Positions 1 through 7,062 of a stretch of 22,258 bases of DNA are shown here, piece after piece. Source of the stretch: Elusimicrobiota bacterium (GTDB taxonomy: Bacteria; Elusimicrobiota; Elusimicrobia; UBA1565); assembly GCA_041660925.1 (NCBI GenBank), contig JBAZVI010000017.1, positions 1-22,258 of the forward strand, given 5' to 3'. Positions within the stretch are counted from its first letter, which is position 1. The number at the start of each line of letters is the position of its first letter. Below the pieces are notes generated by a model. That model ran no database searches. It saw only the letters and a program-made list of their open reading frames with translations, and was not told the DNA's origin. Position numbers and translations under genes: made by a program.

Positions 1-13
1 GCTCTTCCGATCT
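1..13. other. Illumina adapter remnant
   Basis: The first 13 bases, GCTCTTCCGATCT, equal the 3' end of the standard Illumina TruSeq adapter. In the other copy of this region (near 22126-22132) the native bases differ, so these 13 bases are not part of the molecule. Confidence 0.93.
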
Positions 14-139
14 GAGAGGCCGTGCCCGTGGCCGTTGTCGCCGGTGCCGCCGGGCCCCTTCGGCGAGAGGTAGTCGCCGAAGCCCGACTCGTGCGCGATG
101 GTCGCCGCGAGGAGCGCGGGCTTGATGCCGACCCGCCGG
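14..139. repeat. Terminal overlap of circular contig, left copy
   Basis: Bases 14-139 are identical to 22133-22258 (126 bp). One reading frame runs across the joined ends without a break, so this is assembly overlap of a circular (or circularly permuted) molecule. Removing the adapter and one copy leaves 22,119 bp. Confidence 0.92.
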
Positions 140-291
140 GCCTCGCGCCAGATGATCTCGCCGTACGGCTGCCCCGCGGGCGGCAGCGCCGCGAGGAAGC
201 GGGCCTTCGGGATGTACCGAGCGAGCGCGATCACGCCAGCCGCAGCCACGAGGCCCCCTGCTACGAGGGCGATGAGCTGGCCCCGCGTCAC
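14..291 (-). CDS. Lytic transglycosylase, N-terminal part (gene split by contig ends)
   Basis: Starts at GTG 291, overlapping the TGA of the upstream gene (GTGA), and continues past base 14 into 22132 and down to 21844. Offset and frame agree, giving a 188-aa protein. This part holds a hydrophobic N-terminal segment (LIALVAGGLVAAAGVIALA, about residues 6-24), a likely membrane anchor or signal anchor, followed by the catalytic region of an SLT-type lysozyme: IAHESGFGDY with the expected catalytic Glu. The enzyme should cleave peptidoglycan between MurNAc and GlcNAc, at DNA entry as a virion lysin or at cell exit. Its place after the capsid candidates favours a structural or lysis role. Confidence 0.85.
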
Positions 292-770
292 GGCTTGTCC
301 ACCAGGCTGAGGAGCGCGAACTCCTCGAGGCTCTGCTCGTGGAACATGACGCCGACGATGGCGCCGGCGACGTGAGTGATGGTCGCTGGGGCCGTAGCCG
401 GATCGATGAACGCGCGGAAGATCAGCGTGTGGTTCGGCGCGACGAGAATATTGCGACCCGCGGGCGTTCCGTCGGTGAAGGTCCAGACCTGGTCTTGCGC
501 GGCTGCGCCAGGCCCGAACGCGACAGGCTTCGGGCTCTTGCCGCCCTGGTCAGCGATGTACAGGCGCCACGAAAGGCCCGTCACGAGGCGACTGAGCACG
601 GTCGTCGTGGGGTTGAGCTGCACCGCCTGCAGCACAGACACGAACGCATACTGACCTGCGGCGGTCACGATCTGGCAGAGGTCGACCTCGCCGGCAGCGA
701 CCGGGCGCGCCACCGCCGCCCCGTAGACCTCGAGGCGCTGAAACCGGCTGTTCTCCGCGTAGATCGGCAT
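288..770 (-). CDS. Putative structural protein, 160 aa
   Basis: Unrecognised, beta-rich protein between the 363-aa structural candidate (ends 777) and the lysozyme gene (4-nt GTGA overlap at 288-291). It has no signal peptide or membrane span. Its C-terminal part (NILVAPNHTLIFRAFI, then GAIVGVMFHEQ) resembles the ends of the 229-aa and 363-aa neighbours, which suggests a related beta-sandwich fold. The likely role is a minor capsid or vertex component; this is inference from context only. A weak GGAAG about 13 nt upstream is the only Shine-Dalgarno candidate, so coupling to the upstream gene is likely. Confidence 0.75.
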   Translation of the reverse strand: MPIYAENSRFQRLEVYGAAVARPVAAGEVDLCQIVTAAGQYAFVSVLQAVQLNPTTTVLSRLVTGLSWRLYIADQGGKSPKPVAFGPGAAAQDQVWTFTDGTPAGRNILVAPNHTLIFRAFIDPATAPATITHVAGAIVGVMFHEQSLEEFALLSLVDKP

Positions 771-776
771 CGATGC

Positions 777-1868
777 CTACAGCTTCCGGAGGAGGTGGCC
801 GTGCAGCACGAAGTCGAAGTCGCAGACCGCGCCAACGGCTACCGGCAGCACGACTCGAAAGTTGATCGTCGTTCCCGCGTTGAGCGTGAGGGGAATCGGG
901 AACTTCCATGCGGTGCGGGGCTGCGGCTCACCGACGGCCACCCACCGCGAAACAGGCTCGCTGAAGAAGATCCGATCGGTATCGAACCTGATGAGCGCCA
1001 GTCCGATCGGGTCGGGGCCTGGTGTGAAGGGCCAAGTATCGGACGCGACACCGCCCTCGAACACGTTGAGGGTGAAATCGTCGGCCAGGAAGTCGCGATC
1101 GAAGGTGAACTGAAGCGACGTTTCCTGCCCCGAGGGAGTTGCCGCTGGCACCGTGACGCGACCACCGTACGTGTACGGATCGAAGGCGAAGCCGAGCTGG
1201 GCGTATTCGGCCCGGGTGAGCTGCGCCGGATTGAGCGAGCCCTTCGGCCACTCGCGATAGCCCCGCCCGGCGAGGTGGAGCTGCAGCCCCTGCGCGCCAA
1301 CGCCGGCCGCGCCGAGCGCCGCGACGAGATTTGCCTGCATCCGAACGATCTCGTTCGGCGCGTAGAACGCCCCTGCGCCGAGTCCCCACCAGCCGTTGTT
1401 GGCGCTGCCGACGAGGCTGATGTCGGCGAACTGGCTCACCGATTGATTGGTGCCGAGGGCGCCGATGGTCGGCATGAGCATCGTCGACACCGGGCCGTAC
1501 GCCAGGATGCCGCCGCCATTCTGCTCCTGCGCCCCCGCGATCGTGAGGTCCTGCAGATCGATCGCATAGGGGCGTTTGATCGACAGGTTCACCTGGCTGC
1601 CGGCCGGCGACGCCGGAGGGAGACAGCCGAGCTGACCGCCCTGGTACAGCTCCATCCACGGCAGCAAGTCGACGACCTTTCGCCGCTCCATGAGGCGCCG
1701 TAGATAGGAGTCTCCGGGCACGTAGACAGGCATGATGACGTCGCCTCCGTCGGGCTGTTCCGTAGGGTCTGGGTGGTCGTCGATCGCTGGAGCCTGGCCG
1801 CACCCGACGCCGGCGGTCGCGAGGACCGCCAGCGCCGAGCACAGGACCAGTGAAGCGAGGCCGCGCAC
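777..1868 (-). CDS. Putative exported structural protein, capsid or spike candidate (363 aa)
   Basis: The GTG start at 1868 lies one base after the stop of the upstream gene (TAAcGTG). From this start the protein opens with a signal-peptide-like stretch (MRGLASLVLCSALAVLATAG, then VGCG), possibly a lipoprotein signal with Cys23. An ATG at 1733 (residue 46) has a GGAGG 10 nt upstream and would give a 318-aa protein without the signal. The tight spacing seen throughout the operon favours 1868. The body is beta-rich, ending in FPIPLTLNAGTTINFRVVL and DFDFVLHGHLLRKL, compatible with a jelly-roll-like virion protein, but no family was recognised. An exported capsid protein would be unusual, so it may instead be a surface or spike protein. 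Confidence 0.8.
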   Translation of the reverse strand: MRGLASLVLCSALAVLATAGVGCGQAPAIDDHPDPTEQPDGGDVIMPVYVPGDSYLRRLMERRKVVDLLPWMELYQGGQLGCLPPASPAGSQVNLSIKRPYAIDLQDLTIAGAQEQNGGGILAYGPVSTMLMPTIGALGTNQSVSQFADISLVGSANNGWWGLGAGAFYAPNEIVRMQANLVAALGAAGVGAQGLQLHLAGRGYREWPKGSLNPAQLTRAEYAQLGFAFDPYTYGGRVTVPAATPSGQETSLQFTFDRDFLADDFTLNVFEGGVASDTWPFTPGPDPIGLALIRFDTDRIFFSEPVSRWVAVGEPQPRTAWKFPIPLTLNAGTTINFRVVLPVAVGAVCDFDFVLHGHLLRKL

Positions 1869-1869
1869 G

Positions 1870-2559
1870 TTACCGCTGCGCGCCGATGTTGAACTCGCCG
1901 ACGCCGTACATCACGACGCCGATGATCGCGCCCTCGGTGGGGAAGTTGCCGGCGAGCGCCGCGAGGGCCGTGGCGCCGTTCGCGGTGGTGCTGAGGAAGG
2001 CGTTGAGCGCGGTCTCCTTGTCGAACACCACGCCCTTCGGGATCGGGAAGAGGCCCTGCGTCCCGAGCTGGCCGTTGCGGCTGCGCCAGAACGGCCCCAG
2101 GCCACTCGAGTCGGTGATGACGCTGTCGACGCCGACGCCCGGAGGCACCGTCAGCAGCGGCTGGCGCAGGATGACGCCCTGGCTCTGCTTCTGGAGCGTG
2201 AGCTGGCAGGTCTCGACGAGGATCTTGCCGACGTCGTCGGTGGCCGAGTCGCCCATGCCGCCCACGTACACGCCGATCGCTTCCGGAAAGAACTGGAAGA
2301 GCGGCTTGGCCGAGATGTCGAGCCAGTTGTTGTACGGGTGCTGGCCCTGCGGCTGGAAGGCCGCCGCCGCGCGGAAGATGTCGAACCCGTTGTTGTTGGC
2401 CGTGATCTGCGCGAGGCCCGTGGCGGCGCTGTTCCGGGCGCCCGTGAACTCGGCCGCCGCGAAGAGCCTGACCTTCATCGGGTTGCGGAGCTTCGCGATC
2501 GCGGCGTCGTCCGGGCCGGGCCGGTAGGTGTTGGGGTTCGGGTTGCTGGGTTCGGGCAT
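1870..2559 (-). CDS. Candidate major capsid protein, 229 aa
   Basis: Unrecognised protein with the strongest ribosome binding site in the late region (AGGAGAGG four bases before ATG 2559) and a 124-bp leader, as expected for an abundant product. The N-terminus is Pro/Asn-rich (MPEPSNPNPNTYRPGP). The rest is mixed beta with few charged runs and no membrane span or signal. The end (LFPIPKGVVFDKETALNAFL and GAIIGVVMYGVGEFNIG) resembles parts of the two downstream proteins. Position and predicted expression suggest the major capsid protein. The 194-aa product at 21188-21772 is the main rival. Function is inference. Confidence 0.78.
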   Translation of the reverse strand: MPEPSNPNPNTYRPGPDDAAIAKLRNPMKVRLFAAAEFTGARNSAATGLAQITANNNGFDIFRAAAAFQPQGQHPYNNWLDISAKPLFQFFPEAIGVYVGGMGDSATDDVGKILVETCQLTLQKQSQGVILRQPLLTVPPGVGVDSVITDSSGLGPFWRSRNGQLGTQGLFPIPKGVVFDKETALNAFLSTTANGATALAALAGNFPTEGAIIGVVMYGVGEFNIGAQR

Positions 2560-2646
2560 CTGACCTCTCCTTGGGTCCGCGCTGCGCGCGGGGTTGTGGT
2601 GCGTCTGTCGGGCCTCGCGCTGCGCTGTCGAGTGTGTTCACGAGGT

Positions 2647-2668
2647 CGAGTGCAGACGTCTGCACTCG
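2647..2668. promoter_or_regulatory. Palindrome site 1 (22-bp perfect inverted repeat)
   Basis: Core TGCAGACGTCTGCA at 2651-2664 extended by CGAG/CTCG arms to a 22-bp perfect palindrome. It is intergenic, in the leader of the candidate major capsid gene, with no T-run, so it is not an intrinsic terminator. A second small hairpin (CCGCGC-TGC-GCGCGG, 2577-2591) lies just upstream of that gene's Shine-Dalgarno. The rest of 2560-2683 shows nothing else. One of eight copies of this core in the genome. Confidence 0.85.
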
Positions 2669-2683
2669 GCCCCTGGATGGTCG

Positions 2684-3514
2684 CTAGGAGTAGCGGTCCT
2701 CGCTGTAGTCGTTGCCGGAGAGCCCGTCGCCGCCCTGGTACGCGGGCACGATCGTTCCCTGGCCGCCGCCGATCGCCTGCGGGTTCGGGTACGCGTCGAC
2801 GACGACGCCGGCGAGCATCCGCACCTCCCCCTCCTGGTCGAGGATCAGCGCGTCGTTGCCGAGCTGCCCGAGGAGCTGGGCCGGCCGCCGGCTGCCGTCG
2901 TCCATCTCGAGCTCGATGGCGCGCGGGCTGAAGCCCAGGAGGAGCTGTTCCTTGCCGGCGGCGTCGAGCTTGTAGAGCACGCCGTCCTTCGCGTAGACGC
3001 CCTCCGGCAACGTCTTGATCGCGAAGCCGGCCTTCTGCAGCACGTTCGCCTTGCCGTCCTTCGAGATCGCGGCCTCGGCGAGCAGGTGCCGCACGATCTG
3101 CGACCCGCCGACGCCCGCCATGCCCTTGCCCGCGGAGGGGCTGAACATGCCGACCACGGTGCCGAGGCCGATGCCCAGGACGCCGCCGGCGCCGGCCTTC
3201 ACGGCGGAGCGGCCGAGCCCGTCCTTCTTCACGAGCTTGCCGGCGAAGTGGGCGCCGACCGTCGTCACGACCTCCGCGGCCGCGCCGCCGAGGGCCGCGA
3301 CGCCCATGCCCATGATGTCGACGCCCGGGTTCTTCCGGCGCGACCGGCGGCGGTGCTTGGGGGCGGGCGCCGCGCTGCGACGACGGCGCTTGCCGCTCGT
3401 CTTCGCCGCGGCCTTACGGTGGCGCTTCTTGCCGCCGCTCTTCTTCGCCTTCTTCGCGCCGGCGCCCTTCTTGCCCTTGTTCACCGCGACCGTGTCCTCG
3501 ATTGACTCGCTCAT
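2684..3514 (-). CDS. Histone-like basic virion protein candidate, 276 aa
   Basis: Residues 1-62 are extremely basic, with KKAKK, GKKRHRK, GKRRRR and KHRRRSRRK runs, like H1-type or DNA-condensing tails. Then comes an RKNPG junction (NP at 62-63) and a Gly/Ala/Val-rich hydrophobic part (about 64-130) that could insert in a membrane. The C-terminal half is soluble (LEMDDGSRRPAQLLGQLG, VVDAYPNPQAIGG). The start ATG 3514 overlaps the stop of the preceding gene (ATGA). A role in genome condensation or in tying DNA to a membrane inside the particle is plausible but unproven. Confidence 0.8.
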   Translation of the reverse strand: MSESIEDTVAVNKGKKGAGAKKAKKSGGKKRHRKAAAKTSGKRRRRSAAPAPKHRRRSRRKNPGVDIMGMGVAALGGAAAEVVTTVGAHFAGKLVKKDGLGRSAVKAGAGGVLGIGLGTVVGMFSPSAGKGMAGVGGSQIVRHLLAEAAISKDGKANVLQKAGFAIKTLPEGVYAKDGVLYKLDAAGKEQLLLGFSPRAIELEMDDGSRRPAQLLGQLGNDALILDQEGEVRMLAGVVVDAYPNPQAIGGGQGTIVPAYQGGDGLSGNDYSEDRYS

Positions 3515-3960
3515 CCGTCGATCCCTCCTGGGGTCACGCGCAGCGTGCTCCCGGTGATTCGGTACACCTCACCCGCACGCTCGATGCGAGGCGGCCGCGT
3601 GAAAATGTGCTCGTACTCGTCGAAGCTGCCGTTCCATTTGCTCGAGCGGTAGCCGATCACGTTCACGTGCCCGCGGAACTCGGCCGAGCTCGTGATCCGC
3701 ACCTGCACCCGCGTCGCACCGACGGGCACCAGGTCCGACCACCGCCGGTAGAGCTTCGCGGCTGCGCGCAGGTCCTCGTCGAAGTCCTCGAGCGGCTCCG
3801 GCTCCTCGGCGGGCATCGGCAGGATCCAGAGCCGCTGCGTCCCGGGCTCCGCGCAGAGCCAGTGCGGCCGCTTCCACGAGAGCGTGGAACGACGCCCGTC
3901 CTGTTCGACCCGCAGGTCGAGGACCTCGCCCAGCACTGCGACGGATGGCGGGAGCCTCAC
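3511..3960 (-). CDS. Hypothetical protein, 149 aa
   Basis: GTG start at 3960 overlapping the upstream TGA (GTGA), giving MRLPPSVAVLGEVLDLRVEQ; the end overlaps the next start by ATGA. The composition is soluble and beta-rich with many Trp and aromatic residues (STLSWKRPHWLCAEPG, RITSSAEFRGHVNVIGY), without signal or membrane span. The middle has an acidic helix (EEPEPLEDFDEDLRAAAKLY). No family recognised. Its place between two membrane or basic late proteins suggests a small structural or assembly protein. Confidence 0.75.
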   Translation of the reverse strand: MRLPPSVAVLGEVLDLRVEQDGRRSTLSWKRPHWLCAEPGTQRLWILPMPAEEPEPLEDFDEDLRAAAKLYRRWSDLVPVGATRVQVRITSSAEFRGHVNVIGYRSSKWNGSFDEYEHIFTRPPRIERAGEVYRITGSTLRVTPGGIDG

Positions 3961-4931
3961 GCATGAGCCTCCTGTCGACGTCGCTTCCTGGGCTTGGCCG
4001 GGGCCTTGCGCGGACGCGGGTTCACCTTCCGAGCGGGCTGCCCCCGTTTGCTCCAGAGATAGAGCCCGATCGCCGTGGCCGAGAGGGCGCCGATGGTGGC
4101 CAGCACGATGACGATCGTCGGGGTGCCGTCCGCGCCTTCGTCCTTGAAGATTCCGGCGAGCTTCTTCGCGGCGTCGGGGTCGGTCTTCGCCAGCTCGATG
4201 ATCGCCTTCTGCCGCTCGACCCGGGCCACCTCGTCGGCGTGCTTGAAGAAGGCCCACAGCGACACGGCGATCGACGCTGCGATCGCGATGACAGCGAACG
4301 CGCCGGCGACACCAACGAACGGGTTTCCGAGCCCTCCGCTGAGCTTCGCGAGGTTGGCGAAGTCCGCCGAGCCGCCGCCGTGCAGCGCGCGCAGCCCGGC
4401 CTCGAGGCCCTGGACGATCGTCTGCAGCGTGCCGAGGCTGGCCTTTGCCTTCGCCGCCGGCGGGCCCCAGTACAGATCCCGGACCTCGACCGAGAGCTTC
4501 TTGCGGATGGGCTCGAGCGCCTTCTTGTCGGCGTCGAACTTCGCCTGCGCCACGAGGAGGCCGTTGAGGTCGCTCCGCAGCTCGGCAACCTTCGCGTCGA
4601 GCGGCCTGAGCACGGCCTGCGACGCTTCGCCGAGAGTGTCCGCGAGGGCCGAATACCGGGCGACCCAGTCGATCTGACCCTGGAAGAGCTCCGCCTGTTT
4701 CTGCAGCTCGTCGCCGTAGGTCTGCCAGGTCGCGAGGGAGCGCTTGCCGGCGAGCACCTCGTCGCGTTGCTTGCCGGCCCACGCGTCGACGATCTTCGCG
4801 AAGGTGTTGTATGCGCCGAGGATCTGCTCCTGCTGGTCCTGCGCGGACACGTACGCGATCGCGGTGCGCCACGACGCCATCGCGGCCCGCACGGTGAGGA
4901 TCTTCGGCTGCAGCTCGGCGGCGGTCGTCAT
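3957..4931 (-). CDS. Two-span membrane protein with basic tail, 324 aa
   Basis: The N-terminal 200 residues are helical with heptad-like character (coiled-coil likely). Transmembrane segments are at about 207-229 (GVAGAFAVIAIAASIAVSLW) and 271-293 (PTIVIVLATIGALSATAIGL). Both ends would lie on the same side, and the C-terminal tail is strongly basic: ARKVNPRPRK then KPRKRRRQ. The KVNPR motif directly after the second span matches the NP junction motif of other late proteins. Probably a virion membrane protein or part of a membrane-bound entry or assembly apparatus. Starts at ATG 4931 in an ATGA overlap. No family assigned. Confidence 0.8.
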   Translation of the reverse strand: MTTAAELQPKILTVRAAMASWRTAIAYVSAQDQQEQILGAYNTFAKIVDAWAGKQRDEVLAGKRSLATWQTYGDELQKQAELFQGQIDWVARYSALADTLGEASQAVLRPLDAKVAELRSDLNGLLVAQAKFDADKKALEPIRKKLSVEVRDLYWGPPAAKAKASLGTLQTIVQGLEAGLRALHGGGSADFANLAKLSGGLGNPFVGVAGAFAVIAIAASIAVSLWAFFKHADEVARVERQKAIIELAKTDPDAAKKLAGIFKDEGADGTPTIVIVLATIGALSATAIGLYLWSKRGQPARKVNPRPRKAPAKPRKRRRQEAHA

Positions 4932-6013
4932 CGGCGACGGCTCCGCTTCTTCCAGGCGCGCCGAATCAGCTCCTCGATCGTGACGGCTACAACCGTGACG
5001 CCCACGCCGATCATCACCTTCGCGCCGTTGCTGAGGCCCTTGGGCTCCTCGGTGACGAGGCGCTCCGTCGACGTGTCGAACTTCTCCGCCGGCGTCTTCT
5101 GCGTGAGCTGCGGCTGCGACGTGTCGCTGTATGCCGGCAGCACGCTCGGCAGCGAGCTCGAGGGGCCCGGCGAGCTCGGCGTGATGAGCTGCGTCGTCGG
5201 GGGCGCCTGCACGAGCGGCGGCGAGGTCGGCGGCGCCTGGACCACGACGGGCGGCGTACCTGGCGGAGCCTCGACCGGCGGCACGAGGGGCGGCGAAGCG
5301 GGCGTGACGGGCAGCACGAGCGGCGGTGTCTCCAGCGTCGGAGGAGGCGTTCCGGGCGGCGGATTCGTCGACGGCGGAGCGCCGCCAGGCGGCGGTCCAG
5401 AATCCATCGAGACCTGCATCCAGTCGAAGCGGCTGAGCGGTCGTCCGTCCTCGAATCGATAGTCCTCGCCGTCCCAGACCAGCCAGGCATTCAGATGGGG
5501 TGAGAAGAACCTCGCTCCCCTGCTTGCTGGCGGCCTGTCTCGCCTCTTCGGGGGCGGCGGCTTGTCGGCCGGCTGCGTCGTGTCCGTCGTCGTGGTCTTG
5601 AGCTCGCGAGCGATCGACGCTTCCTTGACCGAGACGCCCGGCTTCGGATCTTGCTTCTTCGAGCGTGTTTCCCGCTTCTTCTCGTCGTCGAACTGTTGCA
5701 GGGGCGACTGCCCGCCGTTCTTCCTGATGGTCGTCCGCTTCTGTGCAGACGTCTGCATGGGCGTCTTTTCGGACGCCTTCGCCGGGGTGCGCGCGGCGAC
5801 GACTCGTCGTCCGCTGCCGCCCTTCGCGTCCGCGGTGGCGGTCGTGCGCGTCTGCTGCGCCTGCGCACGGGCTTTCTCGCCACCCGACTGCACGGTCGTT
5901 TGCGACGCCGCGGCCGGCGTCGAGGCCGGAGTCGTGCGGCTCGTCGAAACGGTGCGGCTCGGCCCCGTCTTCGGCAGGGCTCCGAGGCCGTCGCTGTAGG
6001 CGCGGACCAGCAT
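4928..6013 (-). CDS. Pro/Thr-rich C-terminally anchored membrane protein, 361 aa
   Basis: Residues 1-160 are Ser/Thr/Lys-rich and disordered. A short folded patch follows (RGARFFSPHLNAWLVWDGED, about 166-187), then a long Pro-rich stalk (about 205-300, many PPP and PPLV repeats), then one C-terminal span (KVMIGVGVTVVAVTIEELI) ending in WKKRSRRR. This architecture fits a stalk or spike anchored in a membrane, or a periplasm-spanning rod. Palindrome site 2 (5744-5757) is read as MQTSAQ, residues 86-91. Start ATG 6013 overlaps the preceding stop by one base (TGATG). No homologue recognised. Confidence 0.8.
   Translation of the reverse strand: MLVRAYSDGLGALPKTGPSRTVSTSRTTPASTPAAASQTTVQSGGEKARAQAQQTRTTATADAKGGSGRRVVAARTPAKASEKTPMQTSAQKRTTIRKNGGQSPLQQFDDEKKRETRSKKQDPKPGVSVKEASIARELKTTTTDTTQPADKPPPPKRRDRPPASRGARFFSPHLNAWLVWDGEDYRFEDGRPLSRFDWMQVSMDSGPPPGGAPPSTNPPPGTPPPTLETPPLVLPVTPASPPLVPPVEAPPGTPPVVVQAPPTSPPLVQAPPTTQLITPSSPGPSSSLPSVLPAYSDTSQPQLTQKTPAEKFDTSTERLVTEEPKGLSNGAKVMIGVGVTVVAVTIEELIRRAWKKRSRRR
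5744..5757. promoter_or_regulatory. Palindrome site 2
   Basis: TGCAGACGTCTGCA, 14 bp perfect and not extended by the flanks, inside the coding sequence of the Pro-rich membrane protein, where it is read as MQTSA in a disordered region. Confidence 0.8.
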
Positions 6014-7062
6014 CAGGCCGCCCGCCTCTTGCCCTGGCTCTTCTTGCGGCGCGGGTTGGCGCGCCGGGCCTTGGGCTTCCGGGTGAGCGCGTACAGGAGG
6101 CCGGCCACGACCGCGGCGCCGGCGACGCCCGCGACGACCTTCGTCGTGGTGCTCATGCCGGGCGCGGGAGCCGGCGGAGGAGGAGGCGGCGCGGCGGTGG
6201 TGGTCGTCGTCCCCTTCTTCTTGATGAGGCTCGACCGGCCCGTCGCGATGCGCGGCTTCTCCGAGGGCTGGCTCTTCGCCGCCGCAGCGGCCTGCGCAGC
6301 GGCGGCGTCCTTCGCGGCCTTCTCCGCGGCGGCCTGACGTGCCCAGGCCTCTTTCTGCACGGCAGCGGTCGCGTCGGCGGCGGCGACGATCGCGCTCCCA
6401 CCAGGGATGAGGCTCCAGGCCGCGCGAACCCCGGTGTTCTCGGGCCGCGTGGGGTCGAAGGGCTTGATCAGGTCGTTGTAGAGGTCGAACCCGATCGGCT
6501 GCGGCCGCCGGCTGCCGTTGTACGCAGGGCGAAGCATGTAGGTCCTCCTGGCGCGGTGCGCTGGCTCGGTACCGACGTTGGCAGCGGGCCGACGAAACGA
6601 CTTCGTGACGGGGTCGAACGGAACCCAGGTCCCGCGGTCCTTGTTGAAGACCTGCAGGTACACGTGGTGGTAGCCGGCCTCGGCGCCGAGCTGCGCGCGC
6701 TGGTCGACGACGCGCACCTTCACCGGGTGGCCGAGCGCCTCGAGGATGGAGCCCGCGACGATCGTGTACTTCTTGCAGTCCACGCCGCTGAGGCCCTCCC
6801 AGGCGCCGGGCGTGGTGAGGAGCTGCACGTCGACGGGGTCGGCGCGGTAGGGCGGCGCGTTGAGCCCGGTGAGGTAGTCCCAGGTCGCCTGAATCTCGGC
6901 GGTCGCGTCCTGCGGGGGTGCCAGACGCACGATGCGGCGCGCGAGCTCGCGCACGTCGGCGCGCTTCGCCTGGTCACGGATGATCGTGGTGATCTTCTCC
7001 ACGAGCTGCTCCGTGCCAGCGAGCCCCGCCTGCAGCACCTCACGCGCGCCGACGACCCTCAT
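6013..7062 (-). CDS. Membrane-anchored transglutaminase-like protein, 349 aa
   Basis: Residues about 85-160 show a transglutaminase-like (papain-fold) core: GVDCKKYTIVAGSILEALG with Cys96, YHHVYLQVF with His132/133, and WVPFDPV with Asp150, in the usual Cys-His-Asp order. Members act as cysteine proteases, peptide ligases or transglutaminases. An Ala/Lys-rich helix (about 230-262), a Thr/Pro stretch, one transmembrane span (VVAGVAGAAVVAGLLYAL, about 310-327) and a basic tail (ARRANPRRKKSQGKRRAA) follow. The RANPRR motif after the span recurs in other late proteins. It could process or cross-link virion proteins or attack peptidoglycan peptides. Start ATG 7062 is within an ATGA overlap. Confidence 0.82.
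   Translation of the reverse strand: MRVVGAREVLQAGLAGTEQLVEKITTIIRDQAKRADVRELARRIVRLAPPQDATAEIQATWDYLTGLNAPPYRADPVDVQLLTTPGAWEGLSGVDCKKYTIVAGSILEALGHPVKVRVVDQRAQLGAEAGYHHVYLQVFNKDRGTWVPFDPVTKSFRRPAANVGTEPAHRARRTYMLRPAYNGSRRPQPIGFDLYNDLIKPFDPTRPENTGVRAAWSLIPGGSAIVAAADATAAVQKEAWARQAAAEKAAKDAAAAQAAAAAKSQPSEKPRIATGRSSLIKKKGTTTTTAAPPPPPPAPAPGMSTTTKVVAGVAGAAVVAGLLYALTRKPKARRANPRRKKSQGKRRAA

Noticed and set aside
339..1703. Long plus-strand frame opposite the late genes (454 codons)
   Set aside because: Arg/Glu-rich composition typical of antisense frames in high-GC DNA, no domain, and opposite well-supported genes.
2647..2668. 22-bp palindrome as an intrinsic terminator
   Set aside because: No T-run follows on either strand, and the same core recurs inside genes.
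3945..5462. 505-codon plus-strand frame
   Set aside because: Antisense to three overlapping, domain-bearing late genes; the translation is low complexity with no ribosome site.
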